Below, one piece after another: positions 15,401 to 24,043 of a DNA stretch of 64,000 nucleotides. This DNA comes from Nonomuraea dietziae. Its GTDB lineage: Bacteria > Actinomycetota > Actinomycetes > Streptosporangiales > Streptosporangiaceae. Position 1 is the first letter of the stretch, and every line of letters starts with the position of its first letter. The position numbers and the translations under genes are program-made. The notes below the pieces were generated by a model. The model ran no database searches. It saw only the letters and a list, made by a program, of their open reading frames with translations, and had not been told where the DNA came from. The DNA lies in the NCBI RefSeq assembly GCF_014195505.1, contig NZ_JACIBV010000001.1, positions 7,254,001 to 7,318,000 of the forward strand. The letters are read 5' to 3'.

Positions 15401-18400
15401 CCGCCCGCTGCGCCGCCTCGACCCAGCGCTGCACCCCCACCCGCCGCGCCACTTCGAGCGCCTTGTGGTAGTGGTCGCGGGCGGCCGCGGGCTGGTCGAG
15501 CCTGATCGCCAGGTCGCCGAGGGTCAGCGCCACCGGCCACAGCGCGACCACGCCGGTGCCCGCGCCCGCGATGCGGTCGGTGAAGGGCTTGAGCTTGTCG
15601 TAGCAGTCGACCATCCGCTCGCGGTCGTCGAGCAGCATGCCCGCCAGCGCCCGCCACGTCATCGCCAGCTCGTAGAGGAAGTCGGGCCGCACCGGCGGCC
15701 TGGTGGCGGCCACCGCCTTGGCGTCCTTGAGATGCCCCGCGGAGGCCAGCGCCAGGGCGTAGGCGTCGAGGGTCCACTTCGCGCCGCGCTGGTGCGCCTC
15801 GGCCAGCACGTCGACCATCTGCGCCGCCCTGCCGTCGACCAGGTGCAGGCAGAACGTCGTGATGAGCGGCAGGTCCTGGCGGCCCTCCAGCATGCCGGCC
15901 CTCGCGGTCATCCTGGCCGCGTCGCGGTAGGTGCGCTCGGCTCCCGCGTAGTCGCCGGCGATCATCAGCCGCTGCCCGTCGTACCAGGCGCAGACCGCGG
16001 CGGGGGCCGACAGGTCGTACTGCTTGGCCAGCCGTTCGGCCGCCCTCGCGTGCTCGTCGGAGACGGCGAACTCGCCGCGCGCCGCCGCGCACTCCAGCAG
16101 CACCAGGTGGGCCAGCGCCTGCACCGCCATCTGCCCCGAGCGCTGGGCCACCTCCAGCAGCTCGCGTCCGATGCTCTCGCGGGTGTCGACGGCGGGGATG
16201 TCGTAGGACTGGCGCAGCCTGCCGCTCAGCGCCACCGCCAGCAGCGTGGGGTCGCCGCTCTGCCTGGCCAGCTCCAGCGCCTCCAGCGAGGCCTGCCGTC
16301 CGCGCTCGGGCGAGGAGGAGCCCTCGAGCTCGAGCGCCAGTGTGGTGAGCAGGCTCGCGCGCAGCGTCTGCTCGCCCTCGGGCAGCTCGATCAGCGCCCG
16401 CTCGGCCACGTCGACGATCTCCCACGCGGTGTGGGTGAAGTCACGGGCGATGCCCTTGTGCGGTACGGCCAGCGCCGCCGCCACCCTCGCGGTCAGCACC
16501 GGGTTGTTCAGCGGGAGCGCCAAATCCATCGCCTCGCGCCGCTTCAACCTGGCCGCCGTCATGTCGCCGCACAGCGCCAGCGCCTTGATCTGGGCCAGCA
16601 TCAGCTTGAGCCGCTCGGCGCTGTCGCCGCCCGTGCGGTCGAAGGCGGCCAGGGCCTGCGCCCACAGCGCCGCCGCCTCGCGGTGGGCGAACCTGCGCTC
16701 GGCCTGCTCGGCGGCGAGCCCCGCGTAGTGGACGGCCTTCTCCGCGGCGTCGGCGGCGAAGAAGTGGTGCGCGAGCGCGGCCACCTCGGCGGGCCGCCGC
16801 TGCTCGATGACCGCCGCCACCGCCGCGTGCAGCCTCGTACGGCGCAGCCTGGAGGCGTCGGAGTAGATCGTGTCGCGCACGAGGTCGTGGTCGAAGCGGA
16901 GCATGCCGGGCCCCGGCTCGGTCACCAGCCCCGCCAGCAGCGCCGCCTCGACGGCGTCGACCACCTCGTCGGTGCTGTCGACGCGTCCGTGACGCGGGTC
17001 GCCCGCCTCGCCCTCCCACCTCGAGCTCCTGCGCTCGATGCTGCCCGCCACCTCGACCAGCACGTCGACGTCGACGTCACGGCCGATCACGGCGGCCTGC
17101 AGGAGGATCTGCTGGGCCCGCTCGGGCAGGCGGGAGATGCGCCTGCGCAGCACGTCGCGCACCCCCGACGGCACCTGCGAGGCCACCTCGGCCGCGGTGG
17201 CGCGGTCGCCGCCGACCGCCTCGGCGTCGAGCAGCCGCACGGTCTCGCGGACGAAGAACGGGTTGCCCCTGGTGCGCTCCACGATCGACTCGACCGCGTC
17301 CTCGTCCACCTCGCGCATGCAGGTGGCCCGCACCAGCTCGGCGACCGCCTTCGGGTCGAGGCCCGACAGGCCCACCCGCACGGGGCCGAGCCTGGCCAGC
17401 GCGGCGAGCACGTCGGACTGCTTGTCGTCGAGCTCGCTGTCGCGGCAGGTCACCACCAGCAGCACCCTGCTGGTGGCCAGCAGGCTCGGCAGCGCCCTCA
17501 GCAGGGCGAGGGTCTGGTCGTCGGCCCAGTGGAGGTCTTCGAGCGTGAGGAGCACGGGGGACCTGCGTGCCACCCCCGCGATGTAGCCGCCGACCGCCCT
17601 GTGCAGGCGGAAGCCGCCGGAGACCTCGTCGTCGTCGGGGTCGGGATCGGCGTCGTCGAGCAGCGGGGCGAGCAGCTGGCCGTACTCACCCGCTCCTGTG
17701 ACGCCCACCAGCGTGCGCAGGATCTCCACCCACGCCCAGCCCGGCGGGGTGGCGCTGGAGTCGGGACAGGCGCCCGAGGAGGCGATCCAGCCGTCGCCTG
17801 TCAGCCTGCTCTCCAGCTGGCGAAGCAGCGTGGTCTTGCCGGCGCCGGCGTCGCCGGTGACGATCGCCACCTCGAACCGTGCGGTCCTGGCGGCGGCCGT
17901 GGTGAGCCTGGCCAGCTCGGCGTCGCGGCCGACGAAGGGCTCGGGCTCGAGTGGCGGAGGCTCGACCGGGGTGGTCGCCCTCGGCGGCCAGGTGTCGGCG
18001 ACGGTCTGCTGCGGCCTGGACTGGCGCGGCGCGGCGGCCAGTTCGAGTTCAGGCGACTGGGCCAGGATGTCGGACTCCAGCTTGCGCAGCGCGGGGCCGG
18101 GGTCGATGCCGAGCTCGTCGGCCAGGATGCCTCTGGCCCTGCGCAGTGCGGCGAGCGCGTCGCCCTGCCGTCCGCACCGGTAGAGGCCGAGGGCGAGCAG
18201 CCGCCAGCCCTCCTCGCGCAGCGGGTGCTCGGTGGTCAGCGCCTCGAGGTCGGGGACGGTCTCGGCGGGCATCCCCAGGCGCAGGCCGGTGTCGGCGTGG
18301 CGCTCGCGCGCCACCAGCCGCAGCTCGGTGAGCCTGTTGACCTCCGCCTCGGCCCACGGCTGGTCGGCGAAGTCGGAGTACGGCGTGCCGCGCCACAGAC

Positions 18401-18812
18401 CGAGCGCCTTGCCCAGCCTGGCGCGCGCCGACTGCGGGTCGTCGCCTTCGAGATGTTCGCCTGCCGCCCGCACCAACTGCTCGAAGCGGAGCGCGTCGAC
18501 CTGGTCGGGCGCCACGCGCAGCGCGTAGCCGGAGGCGACGGTCACCAGCAGTCTGTTGGGGCCGCCGCGGGGCCTGCCGGGCTCGAGGACCCTGCGCAGA
18601 CGGGAGATGTAGACCTGCAGACCCGACTGCGCGCCCTTGGCCGCGTCGTCGTCCCACAGGTCGTAGAGCAGGGTGTCGACGGGAACGACCTGCCCTCGGG
18701 CAACGAGAAGCCGGGCGAGGACGGCCCGCTGCCGCAACCCGCCGAGGTCGAGTTCGTCGTCGCTGTCGCTTTCGTACGCCTCGACTGGCCCCAGAACCCG
18801 GAACGCCACCAT
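15369..18812 (-). CDS. SARP/BTAD transcriptional regulator with AAA ATPase and TPR-like region
   Basis: About 1147 residues. Residues 1-95 form an OmpR-type winged helix (FRVLGPVEAY..., LRQRAVLARLLVARG, then SGLQVYISRLRRVLEP), 100-245 a bacterial transcriptional activation domain, and 290-560 an AAA ATPase with Walker A GDAGAGKTTLL and Walker B-like LLTLEDLHWADD. The remainder is helical, tetratricopeptide-like. This is the layout of large AfsR-type activators that switch on antibiotic or developmental genes in actinomycetes. I prefer the ATG at 18812 over the GTG at 18824, since MVAFRVLGPVE is the usual N-terminus. No biosynthetic cluster is in the window, so its targets are unknown. The 3' end overlaps the opposite gene by 32 bases. 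Confidence 0.85.
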   Translation of the reverse strand: MVAFRVLGPVEAYESDSDDELDLGGLRQRAVLARLLVARGQVVPVDTLLYDLWDDDAAKGAQSGLQVYISRLRRVLEPGRPRGGPNRLLVTVASGYALRVAPDQVDALRFEQLVRAAGEHLEGDDPQSARARLGKALGLWRGTPYSDFADQPWAEAEVNRLTELRLVARERHADTGLRLGMPAETVPDLEALTTEHPLREEGWRLLALGLYRCGRQGDALAALRRARGILADELGIDPGPALRKLESDILAQSPELELAAAPRQSRPQQTVADTWPPRATTPVEPPPLEPEPFVGRDAELARLTTAAARTARFEVAIVTGDAGAGKTTLLRQLESRLTGDGWIASSGACPDSSATPPGWAWVEILRTLVGVTGAGEYGQLLAPLLDDADPDPDDDEVSGGFRLHRAVGGYIAGVARRSPVLLTLEDLHWADDQTLALLRALPSLLATSRVLLVVTCRDSELDDKQSDVLAALARLGPVRVGLSGLDPKAVAELVRATCMREVDEDAVESIVERTRGNPFFVRETVRLLDAEAVGGDRATAAEVASQVPSGVRDVLRRRISRLPERAQQILLQAAVIGRDVDVDVLVEVAGSIERRSSRWEGEAGDPRHGRVDSTDEVVDAVEAALLAGLVTEPGPGMLRFDHDLVRDTIYSDASRLRRTRLHAAVAAVIEQRRPAEVAALAHHFFAADAAEKAVHYAGLAAEQAERRFAHREAAALWAQALAAFDRTGGDSAERLKLMLAQIKALALCGDMTAARLKRREAMDLALPLNNPVLTARVAAALAVPHKGIARDFTHTAWEIVDVAERALIELPEGEQTLRASLLTTLALELEGSSSPERGRQASLEALELARQSGDPTLLAVALSGRLRQSYDIPAVDTRESIGRELLEVAQRSGQMAVQALAHLVLLECAAARGEFAVSDEHARAAERLAKQYDLSAPAAVCAWYDGQRLMIAGDYAGAERTYRDAARMTARAGMLEGRQDLPLITTFCLHLVDGRAAQMVDVLAEAHQRGAKWTLDAYALALASAGHLKDAKAVAATRPPVRPDFLYELAMTWRALAGMLLDDRERMVDCYDKLKPFTDRIAGAGTGVVALWPVALTLGDLAIRLDQPAAARDHYHKALEVARRVGVQRWVEAAQRAVSNSPGVDQT

Positions 18813-18875
18813 GTCAGCCGCCACGCTATGCGTGCTTCCGAATCACGCACAAGGTCTTTGTTGGGTTCGCGATGG

Positions 18876-19919
18876 TCACGGCTGGGTTTCCAAGCTCTTA
18901 CGTCGGGTCCTACGGTTCTTGCTCAGCAGCGCCCACCCGCCGAGAGCCAGGCCCCCGAAAGGGATCTCCACAGTGTAGGTCCAGAAGCCGAACAGCAGGG
19001 CCGTGGCCGTGGCGGCGGCGGTGTCGACGCCGAACGCGCTCGTCAGCAGCAGCACCACGCCGCCCTCCATCAGCCCTGCCCCGCTCGGCGTGACCACGAC
19101 CGCGGTGAGCACCCTCGACAGGGCGAAGACGGCGATCGACTGCGCCAGGCCCGGATAGGCGCCGGTGGCCTGCATGCAGCAGTACATGATCAGCCACTGC
19201 AGTCCGAGGAAGCCGATCATCCCCGCCGACAGCCCCGCCCACCTGGCTCTGACGATCTCGGCGGTGTCCTTGCGGAGCCTGTCCAGCGCCTCCGAGACGG
19301 AGAACTTCAGCCGGACCAGCCTGGCCAGCGCGTCGAGGCCGCGGCCGAGCAGCGCGGCGGCGCGGTCCCAGTAGAGGGCGGCCGCGACGACGGCGACCAG
19401 CGCCAGGATCGACAGCGCGCCCGCCCAGCCCGCGCTCGCCACGGTGCGGTTGGGCACCTGGCCCGCCATCAGCAGCGCGATGATGCCCACGGCGGGCAGG
19501 ACGAACCTGAACAGCGTGTTCCACACACCGCTGACCAGCGTCATCACCACGATGGGACGGTTGGCGAAGCCCCAGCTCCTGGCCATCGCGAACGTCAGCG
19601 CCACCCCCGCAGCGCCGCCGAAGGGCAGCAGGTTGCTGACCGCGCTGCCCGCCGCGTTGAGCGTGAGTCCCTGCAGGTTGTTCAGGCCAGGCAGCGAGTT
19701 GGTCAGCACGAAGGTGTAGGCGAGCAGGCTGGCCAGCCACACCGCGGTCATCAGCGCGATCATCCCCGGGCTCATGGCCGAGAACTCCGCGCCGATCTCC
19801 GCCCACGAGACCTTCTTGCCGGTGAGGGCCTGGACGATCTGCGGCAGGTAGACGACCAGCGTCACCGCCAGCGCGAGCGAGAGGACCGACAGGGTGATCT
19901 GGAGCCATTTGTTCTTCAT
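18876..19919 (-). CDS. Lysylphosphatidylglycerol synthase-type flippase (UPF0104) membrane protein
   Basis: About 347 residues with eight or so transmembrane helices. Motifs typical of the LPG_synthase_TM/AglD family are visible: NLLPFGGAAGVALTFAM, the central GVWNTLFRFVLPAVGI, and the late VVTPSGAGLMEGGVVLLL. The MprF relatives flip lipids; these stand-alone membrane domains are thought to move lipid-linked substrates. The ATG at 19919 overlaps the stop of a 22-codon ORF (ATGA), which is itself coupled to the PIG-L deacetylase upstream. A glycolipid or lipid-linked sugar modified by the deacetylase is a reasonable, unproven substrate. Confidence 0.8.
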   Translation of the reverse strand: MKNKWLQITLSVLSLALAVTLVVYLPQIVQALTGKKVSWAEIGAEFSAMSPGMIALMTAVWLASLLAYTFVLTNSLPGLNNLQGLTLNAAGSAVSNLLPFGGAAGVALTFAMARSWGFANRPIVVMTLVSGVWNTLFRFVLPAVGIIALLMAGQVPNRTVASAGWAGALSILALVAVVAAALYWDRAAALLGRGLDALARLVRLKFSVSEALDRLRKDTAEIVRARWAGLSAGMIGFLGLQWLIMYCCMQATGAYPGLAQSIAVFALSRVLTAVVVTPSGAGLMEGGVVLLLTSAFGVDTAAATATALLFGFWTYTVEIPFGGLALGGWALLSKNRRTRRKSLETQP

Positions 19920-19984
19920 CGCCACCAGCCTGCCCCGGCCGGAGCGTGTGGCGCCTCGTTCTGAGGGAGGAAAGCGTTCGTCAT
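19916..19984 (-). CDS. 22-residue ORF coupled to both neighbours
   Basis: A minus-strand ORF starting at ATG 19984-19982 and ending at TGA 19918-19916 encodes 22 residues (MTNAFLPQNEAPH..., ending GAGWWR). Its ATG shares a base with the stop of the PIG-L gene (TGATG) and its TGA overlaps the ATG of the flippase gene (ATGA). Such exact joints are typical of translationally coupled genes. It may encode a tiny peptide or simply carry ribosomes from one gene to the next. There is no hydrophobic segment. Whether it is translated is unproven. Confidence 0.45.
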   Translation of the reverse strand: MTNAFLPQNEAPHAPAGAGWWR

Positions 19985-20796
19985 CACGGCGCCTCGTCGA
20001 AGGGATGTCGCAGGCGGGTGCCCGGCGGCAGGTCGCGCCGGACGTACCACTCGGTGCCGAAGACCAGGCGGTAGAGCGGGCCGGGGATCTTCAGCAGGAC
20101 GGCCAGCGTCCTGTCGCCCTCGCCGCCGCTGGCCTGGGAGACATGGGCGGACATGCTGGCGCGCTTCTGCCATGCGTACTTCCTGACGTTCACCCTGTGG
20201 GTGATCTGGTCGCCCGCGGTGTAGGCGCTCTCGAACGTCCTGAGGTCGAACTCGGGCGGGAACCTGTAGAACCTGCCCGCGATCCGCAACGCCCTGATCA
20301 GCGGGTCCCTGTTGACCGTCGCCTCCAGCACGATCGGGGTGCCCGCGATCTGCGCGGCCCGCCTGCCCACCCTGTGCACCTGCACGTGGTCGGGGTGGCC
20401 GTAGCCGCCCGCGGGGTCGTAGATCGTCAGCAGGTCGGCCCGCTCCTCGTCGAGCACGGCGGCCAGCGCCTTGGCCGCCTCCTCCGAGTCGGCGTCGATG
20501 AAGGCGTTGTCGGGCCGCTCCTCGGCCACCCCTCCCGAAGGGCTCAGCCCGGAGTCGCCGTAGTCGAGGCACACCACGCGCGCGCAGCCGAGCGCCGCCG
20601 CCGACTTGTACAGCTCTCTCATCCTGGCTTCGCCGAGCGCCTCGCCCTTCTCCATCTCGGCCAGGCCGCGCTCGCCCGCGGTGGCCACGACCAGCACCAC
20701 CCTGTGGCCCTCGGCCGCGAGCATCGCCATCGTGCCCGCCGTCAGCAGGGCCTCGTCGTCTGGGTGGGCGTGGAAGAACACAGCGGTACGTGGCAC
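19984..20796 (-). CDS. PIG-L family N-acetylglucosaminyl deacetylase
   Basis: A 270-residue zinc hydrolase. The start MPRTAVFFHAHPDDEALLTAG has the AHPDDE motif (zinc ligands and catalytic Asp) and the third zinc histidine is in GYGHPDHVQVHR, which fits the family well. Relatives remove acetyl groups from GlcNAc in mycothiol or glycolipid synthesis (MshB, Bca) or from antibiotic precursors. The C-terminal third is unlike MshB, so I do not assign it to mycothiol. It heads a three-ORF coupled set with a 22-codon ORF and a flippase, suggesting work on a lipid-linked or glycosylated metabolite. Confidence 0.85.
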   Translation of the reverse strand: MPRTAVFFHAHPDDEALLTAGTMAMLAAEGHRVVLVVATAGERGLAEMEKGEALGEARMRELYKSAAALGCARVVCLDYGDSGLSPSGGVAEERPDNAFIDADSEEAAKALAAVLDEERADLLTIYDPAGGYGHPDHVQVHRVGRRAAQIAGTPIVLEATVNRDPLIRALRIAGRFYRFPPEFDLRTFESAYTAGDQITHRVNVRKYAWQKRASMSAHVSQASGGEGDRTLAVLLKIPGPLYRLVFGTEWYVRRDLPPGTRLRHPFDEAP

Positions 20797-20872
20797 AGGG
20801 TCAGATTACTAACGGCGAGCACGGGACTCGGACCGCAGATCACGCAGGCGGGCCGTGAGTAGTCTGGGACGG

Positions 20873-22015
20873 GTGCGGATCCTTCACGTCAGCGACTGTT
20901 ACCTTCCGCGGCTCGGGGGCATCGAGGTGCAGGTCGCCGACCTCGTCAGGATGCAGCGGGAGGCCGGCCACACCGTCGAGGTGGCCACGGCGACAGGGGG
21001 CGAGGAGTTGCCCCAGGTCCACAGGATGGTCGCCAGGATGCCTTTCGACCTGCCCGTCCACCCCCGGGGTGTGGGAAAACTCACCAGGCTCATGACCTCG
21101 AGCAGGCCCGACGTCGTGCACGTCCACGCGGGAGCGGTCTCGCCGTTCGCGTGGATGGGGGTGCGCGCGGCCGTACGGGCCGGGCTGCCCGTGGTGGTGA
21201 CCGTGCACAGCATGTGGGATCCGGTCACCAGGGCGCTCTACACCGCTCTGCGCCTGGGCTTCGAGTGGCACAGGTGGGGCCTGGTCGCCACGGCCGTCAG
21301 CACCGCGGCCGCCGTCCCCATCCGCGCCGTCGCGGGGCGGGGCACCCCTGTGCACGTCGTCTCCAACGGGCTCGACATCTCGGGCTGGTGCCCCTCTCCT
21401 AACGAGCCGCCCGCCATGTCGGCCTCGTCACCGGGTGACGAGGTGCACCTCGTCGCCGTCGGCCGGCTGGCCCCGCGCAAGCAGCCCGTCAGGCTGCTGC
21501 GCCTGCTCCACGCGGTGCGCTCGCGCGTCCCCTCCTCCGTGCCGCTGCGCGCCACGATCATCGGGGACGGCCCGGCGCGCGGCTCGATGGAGCGCTTCCT
21601 CACCGCCAACGGCATGACCTCGTGGGTCTCGCTTCCCGGCCGCCGCACCCGCGAGGAGATCGCGAAGGTCCTCTCCTCGGGTGACGTCTTCATCGCCCCC
21701 GCGCCCCGCGAGTCCTTCGGCATCGCCGCCCTCGAGGCCAGGGCCGCGGGCCTGCCCGTCGTCGCCCGCAGCCAGAGCGGCGTCGCCGACTTCGTCAAGC
21801 ACGGCGAGGAGGGCCTGCTCGGCCGCTCCTTCGACGACCTGGTCGCGGCGGTCGTCCGCCTGGCGACCGACGCGTCGCTGCGCGGGGCCGTCACCGCGCA
21901 CAACCGCGCCACCCCGCCGGCCGCGGGATCGTGGCCGCTGGTGCTCGAAGGCTTCGACCGCTGTTACGCCGAGGCGCGTGACCTGGCCGCACGCCGGTGG
22001 ACGGCCGCGCGCTGA
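20873..22015 (+). CDS. Family 4 glycosyltransferase
   Basis: About 380 residues with a GT-B fold. The N-terminal domain starts with RILHVSDCYLPRLGGIEVQV, holding the GGIE loop of family 4 enzymes, and the C-terminal domain has VAVGRLAPRKQP and PRESFGIAALEARAAGLPVV, the E-x7-E motif that holds the nucleotide sugar. I prefer the GTG at 20873, as RILHVSD is the normal N-terminus; GTG 20855 would add six residues. The following gene on the other strand ends only 13 bases away. The enzyme faces the PIG-L/flippase genes, which may share a glycolipid pathway. Confidence 0.85.
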   Translation: MRILHVSDCYLPRLGGIEVQVADLVRMQREAGHTVEVATATGGEELPQVHRMVARMPFDLPVHPRGVGKLTRLMTSSRPDVVHVHAGAVSPFAWMGVRAAVRAGLPVVVTVHSMWDPVTRALYTALRLGFEWHRWGLVATAVSTAAAVPIRAVAGRGTPVHVVSNGLDISGWCPSPNEPPAMSASSPGDEVHLVAVGRLAPRKQPVRLLRLLHAVRSRVPSSVPLRATIIGDGPARGSMERFLTANGMTSWVSLPGRRTREEIAKVLSSGDVFIAPAPRESFGIAALEARAAGLPVVARSQSGVADFVKHGEEGLLGRSFDDLVAAVVRLATDASLRGAVTAHNRATPPAAGSWPLVLEGFDRCYAEARDLAARRWTAAR

Positions 22016-22028
22016 GGCGAGGGATCCA

Positions 22029-23456
22029 TCACAGGGGGTCGGGCGAGGCCGGGTCCGTGCGGCGCAGGACGACGTAGCCGTTGCGCTCGAAGACCCGGAC
22101 GTAGCCGGAGCCCAGCAGCAGCGCGACACGCTCGGCCTGGGCGGCCGGCGAGCCGAAGGGATACTCCCACCTGGCCACGTCGGCCACGACCCATGGCGCC
22201 TGGCGCGGCGTGCCGTCCAGCAACAGGACGGTGGCGCGGGAGGTGAGCGCGGGGCCCAGGGAGTTGGTGACCTCCACGACCGCTCCCGAGGGGATCTTCG
22301 AGACGGCCGCGGCGGCCGCCCTCGTGCGTTCGGGGTCGGCGCGGTAGAAGCCCGGATGGGTGAGCTGGTCCAGGGCGAAGCGGGGGAGCAGGGTGAGGGC
22401 GACGGCGCACACGGCGACCGCCCACGCCGTCTTCACCGAGGGGGAGTCGGGCCGTTTGGCCCAGCGCAGGAGGCGGGCCAGGCCGTCCACGCCCGCGCAG
22501 AAGAGGATGACGACGGTGAAGGCGCTGTACTGGAAGTCGGACTGCCACCACGACGAGCGGTCGGACAGCATGCGCTCCAGCACGTGCGGCAGCGCGATGA
22601 GCGAGACGGGGGAGAGCAGGCACAGCAGCAGCGTGGGCCAGACCAGCAGGAAGAGCGTGTCCACCTTGGCCTCCTCGCTGAACGGCAGGAACAGCGTGCC
22701 GAGCGGGTCGCCGAGCATGTGGAGCAGGGCGCTCGTCGCGTCGGGACCGAGGTGCCCGTAGGCCCAGAAGTCCCCCGCGTCGCCGCCCGCCATCGGGATG
22801 AGGAAGCCGCGGGTCAGGACCGTCCAGGCCAGGCCGAGGGCGACGCACAGCAGGCCCTGCAGCCTGTCGCCGAGCAACGCCACGCACAGTCCCGCCCCGA
22901 TCGCCATCAGGCCCATGTCCTCCTTGACGAGCAGGAGAGCGAGCAGGGCGAAGAGCGCGGGCAGGGGACGGCCCGCGTGATACCGCTCGATCATGACGGC
23001 GGTGAGCAGCGGGACGAACATCACCTCGTGCACGTCGAACGCGGCCGCCTGGGCGATCGGCCACGACAGCGCGTAGGCGACGGCCACGAGGTAGGCGGGG
23101 GCCGTACCGAGGACGCGGTGGGTGAACTTCCACAGGAAGGGGATGGCGGCCGCGAACAGGACGGCCTGGGCGACGATCAGCGTCGCGGGGCCGTCATGGA
23201 TCCAGTAGAGCGGCGCGAGCAGCGCGTAGATCGGCGAGAAGTGGTCGGCCAGCTGCGGGTAGTCCATGCCGCGGCCGTGGAAGACGCCGACGGAGGGAAT
23301 GTACGGCGGGCCGAAGCGGGCATAACCCCGAACCGCCTGATCCACGATGACCAGGTCGAACGTGGTGGCGCGGAAGGTGACCAGCTTGACCAGGCCGAGC
23401 AGGGCGTAGGCGAACGCGGCGGCCAGGGAGAGCAGGTAGATCCAGAGACGGGTCAT
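22029..23456 (-). CDS. DUF2079 multi-spanning membrane protein
   Basis: About 475 residues with ten or more transmembrane helices. The N-terminal third (RATTFDLVIVDQAVRGYARF, then FHGRGMDYPQLADHFSPIY) is characteristic of DUF2079, a family with the fold of GT-C-type lipid-dependent glycosyltransferases. A small soluble domain closes the protein. The ATG at 23456 (MTRLW) begins directly before the first helix; earlier in-frame starts add a cysteine-rich stretch without support. A role in adding sugars from a lipid carrier is an inference from fold only. Confidence 0.75.
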   Translation of the reverse strand: MTRLWIYLLSLAAAFAYALLGLVKLVTFRATTFDLVIVDQAVRGYARFGPPYIPSVGVFHGRGMDYPQLADHFSPIYALLAPLYWIHDGPATLIVAQAVLFAAAIPFLWKFTHRVLGTAPAYLVAVAYALSWPIAQAAAFDVHEVMFVPLLTAVMIERYHAGRPLPALFALLALLLVKEDMGLMAIGAGLCVALLGDRLQGLLCVALGLAWTVLTRGFLIPMAGGDAGDFWAYGHLGPDATSALLHMLGDPLGTLFLPFSEEAKVDTLFLLVWPTLLLCLLSPVSLIALPHVLERMLSDRSSWWQSDFQYSAFTVVILFCAGVDGLARLLRWAKRPDSPSVKTAWAVAVCAVALTLLPRFALDQLTHPGFYRADPERTRAAAAAVSKIPSGAVVEVTNSLGPALTSRATVLLLDGTPRQAPWVVADVARWEYPFGSPAAQAERVALLLGSGYVRVFERNGYVVLRRTDPASPDPL

Positions 23457-23556
23457 CGGGCGCACGGGCGACAAGAGTAGACATCGGCAGGACATCCTGC
23501 CCACGGTCGCCGCGCCGCGCTGCCCCCCGCAGGCGGTGCGGCGACCGGGAAGTCAA

Positions 23557-23934
23557 TCAGGAGCAGGCGCTCTGGATCTTGGTCGAGAAGCTCTGCACCT
23601 TCGTCATGGCGTCCGCGCTCGTGGCGTCGCTCTTGAGCGACTCGAACAGACCCGCCGCCTCGTTGAGGGCCTCGGCGAGCTCGCCGTCGTACTTGCCGGC
23701 GAGCGTCTTGAGCTTGTCGGAGGCCTCCTGGGCGGACTTCGCCATGGCCTTCTGCATCTCATCGGGGTTGGTGCCGATGTTGGTCATGCCCTTGGAGTAC
23801 TCGGTCATGATCTTGGTGGCCTCGTTGTTGGCCTCGACGCAGTTGGCGGCGTTGCCGACCGCGCCGCAGGCGGTGAGGCCGGTGAGGGTCAGCGTGGCCG
23901 CGGAGATCGTGATGGCCCGCTTGAGGAAACGCAT
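23557..23934 (-). CDS. Small lipoprotein
   Basis: A 125-residue protein with a lipoprotein signal: basic MRFLKRA, a hydrophobic stretch, then the lipobox LTAC with the modified cysteine at about residue 23. The mature part is helical and charged, with a second pair of cysteines (ANCVEANN and the terminal SACS) likely to form a disulfide. No known domain is evident. It stands alone with a T-rich, promoter-like region upstream (23935-24043), in which it diverges from the APC permease. Confidence 0.75.
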   Translation of the reverse strand: MRFLKRAITISAATLTLTGLTACGAVGNAANCVEANNEATKIMTEYSKGMTNIGTNPDEMQKAMAKSAQEASDKLKTLAGKYDGELAEALNEAAGLFESLKSDATSADAMTKVQSFSTKIQSACS

Positions 23935-24043
23935 TCTGGTGCCCTTCGTTGGATGTCTAGCAGAAGGGACATTATGGAGCCCTACTTGATGTTCACTTAC
24001 ATCCCGCTTACATCATCGCCCCCACGTCGGGTAGGGGCCGGGT

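Noticed and set aside
15465..19964. 1499-codon plus-strand frame opposite the SARP gene
   Set aside because: It is the antisense shadow of the regulator and flippase genes, with no domain and typical shadow composition.
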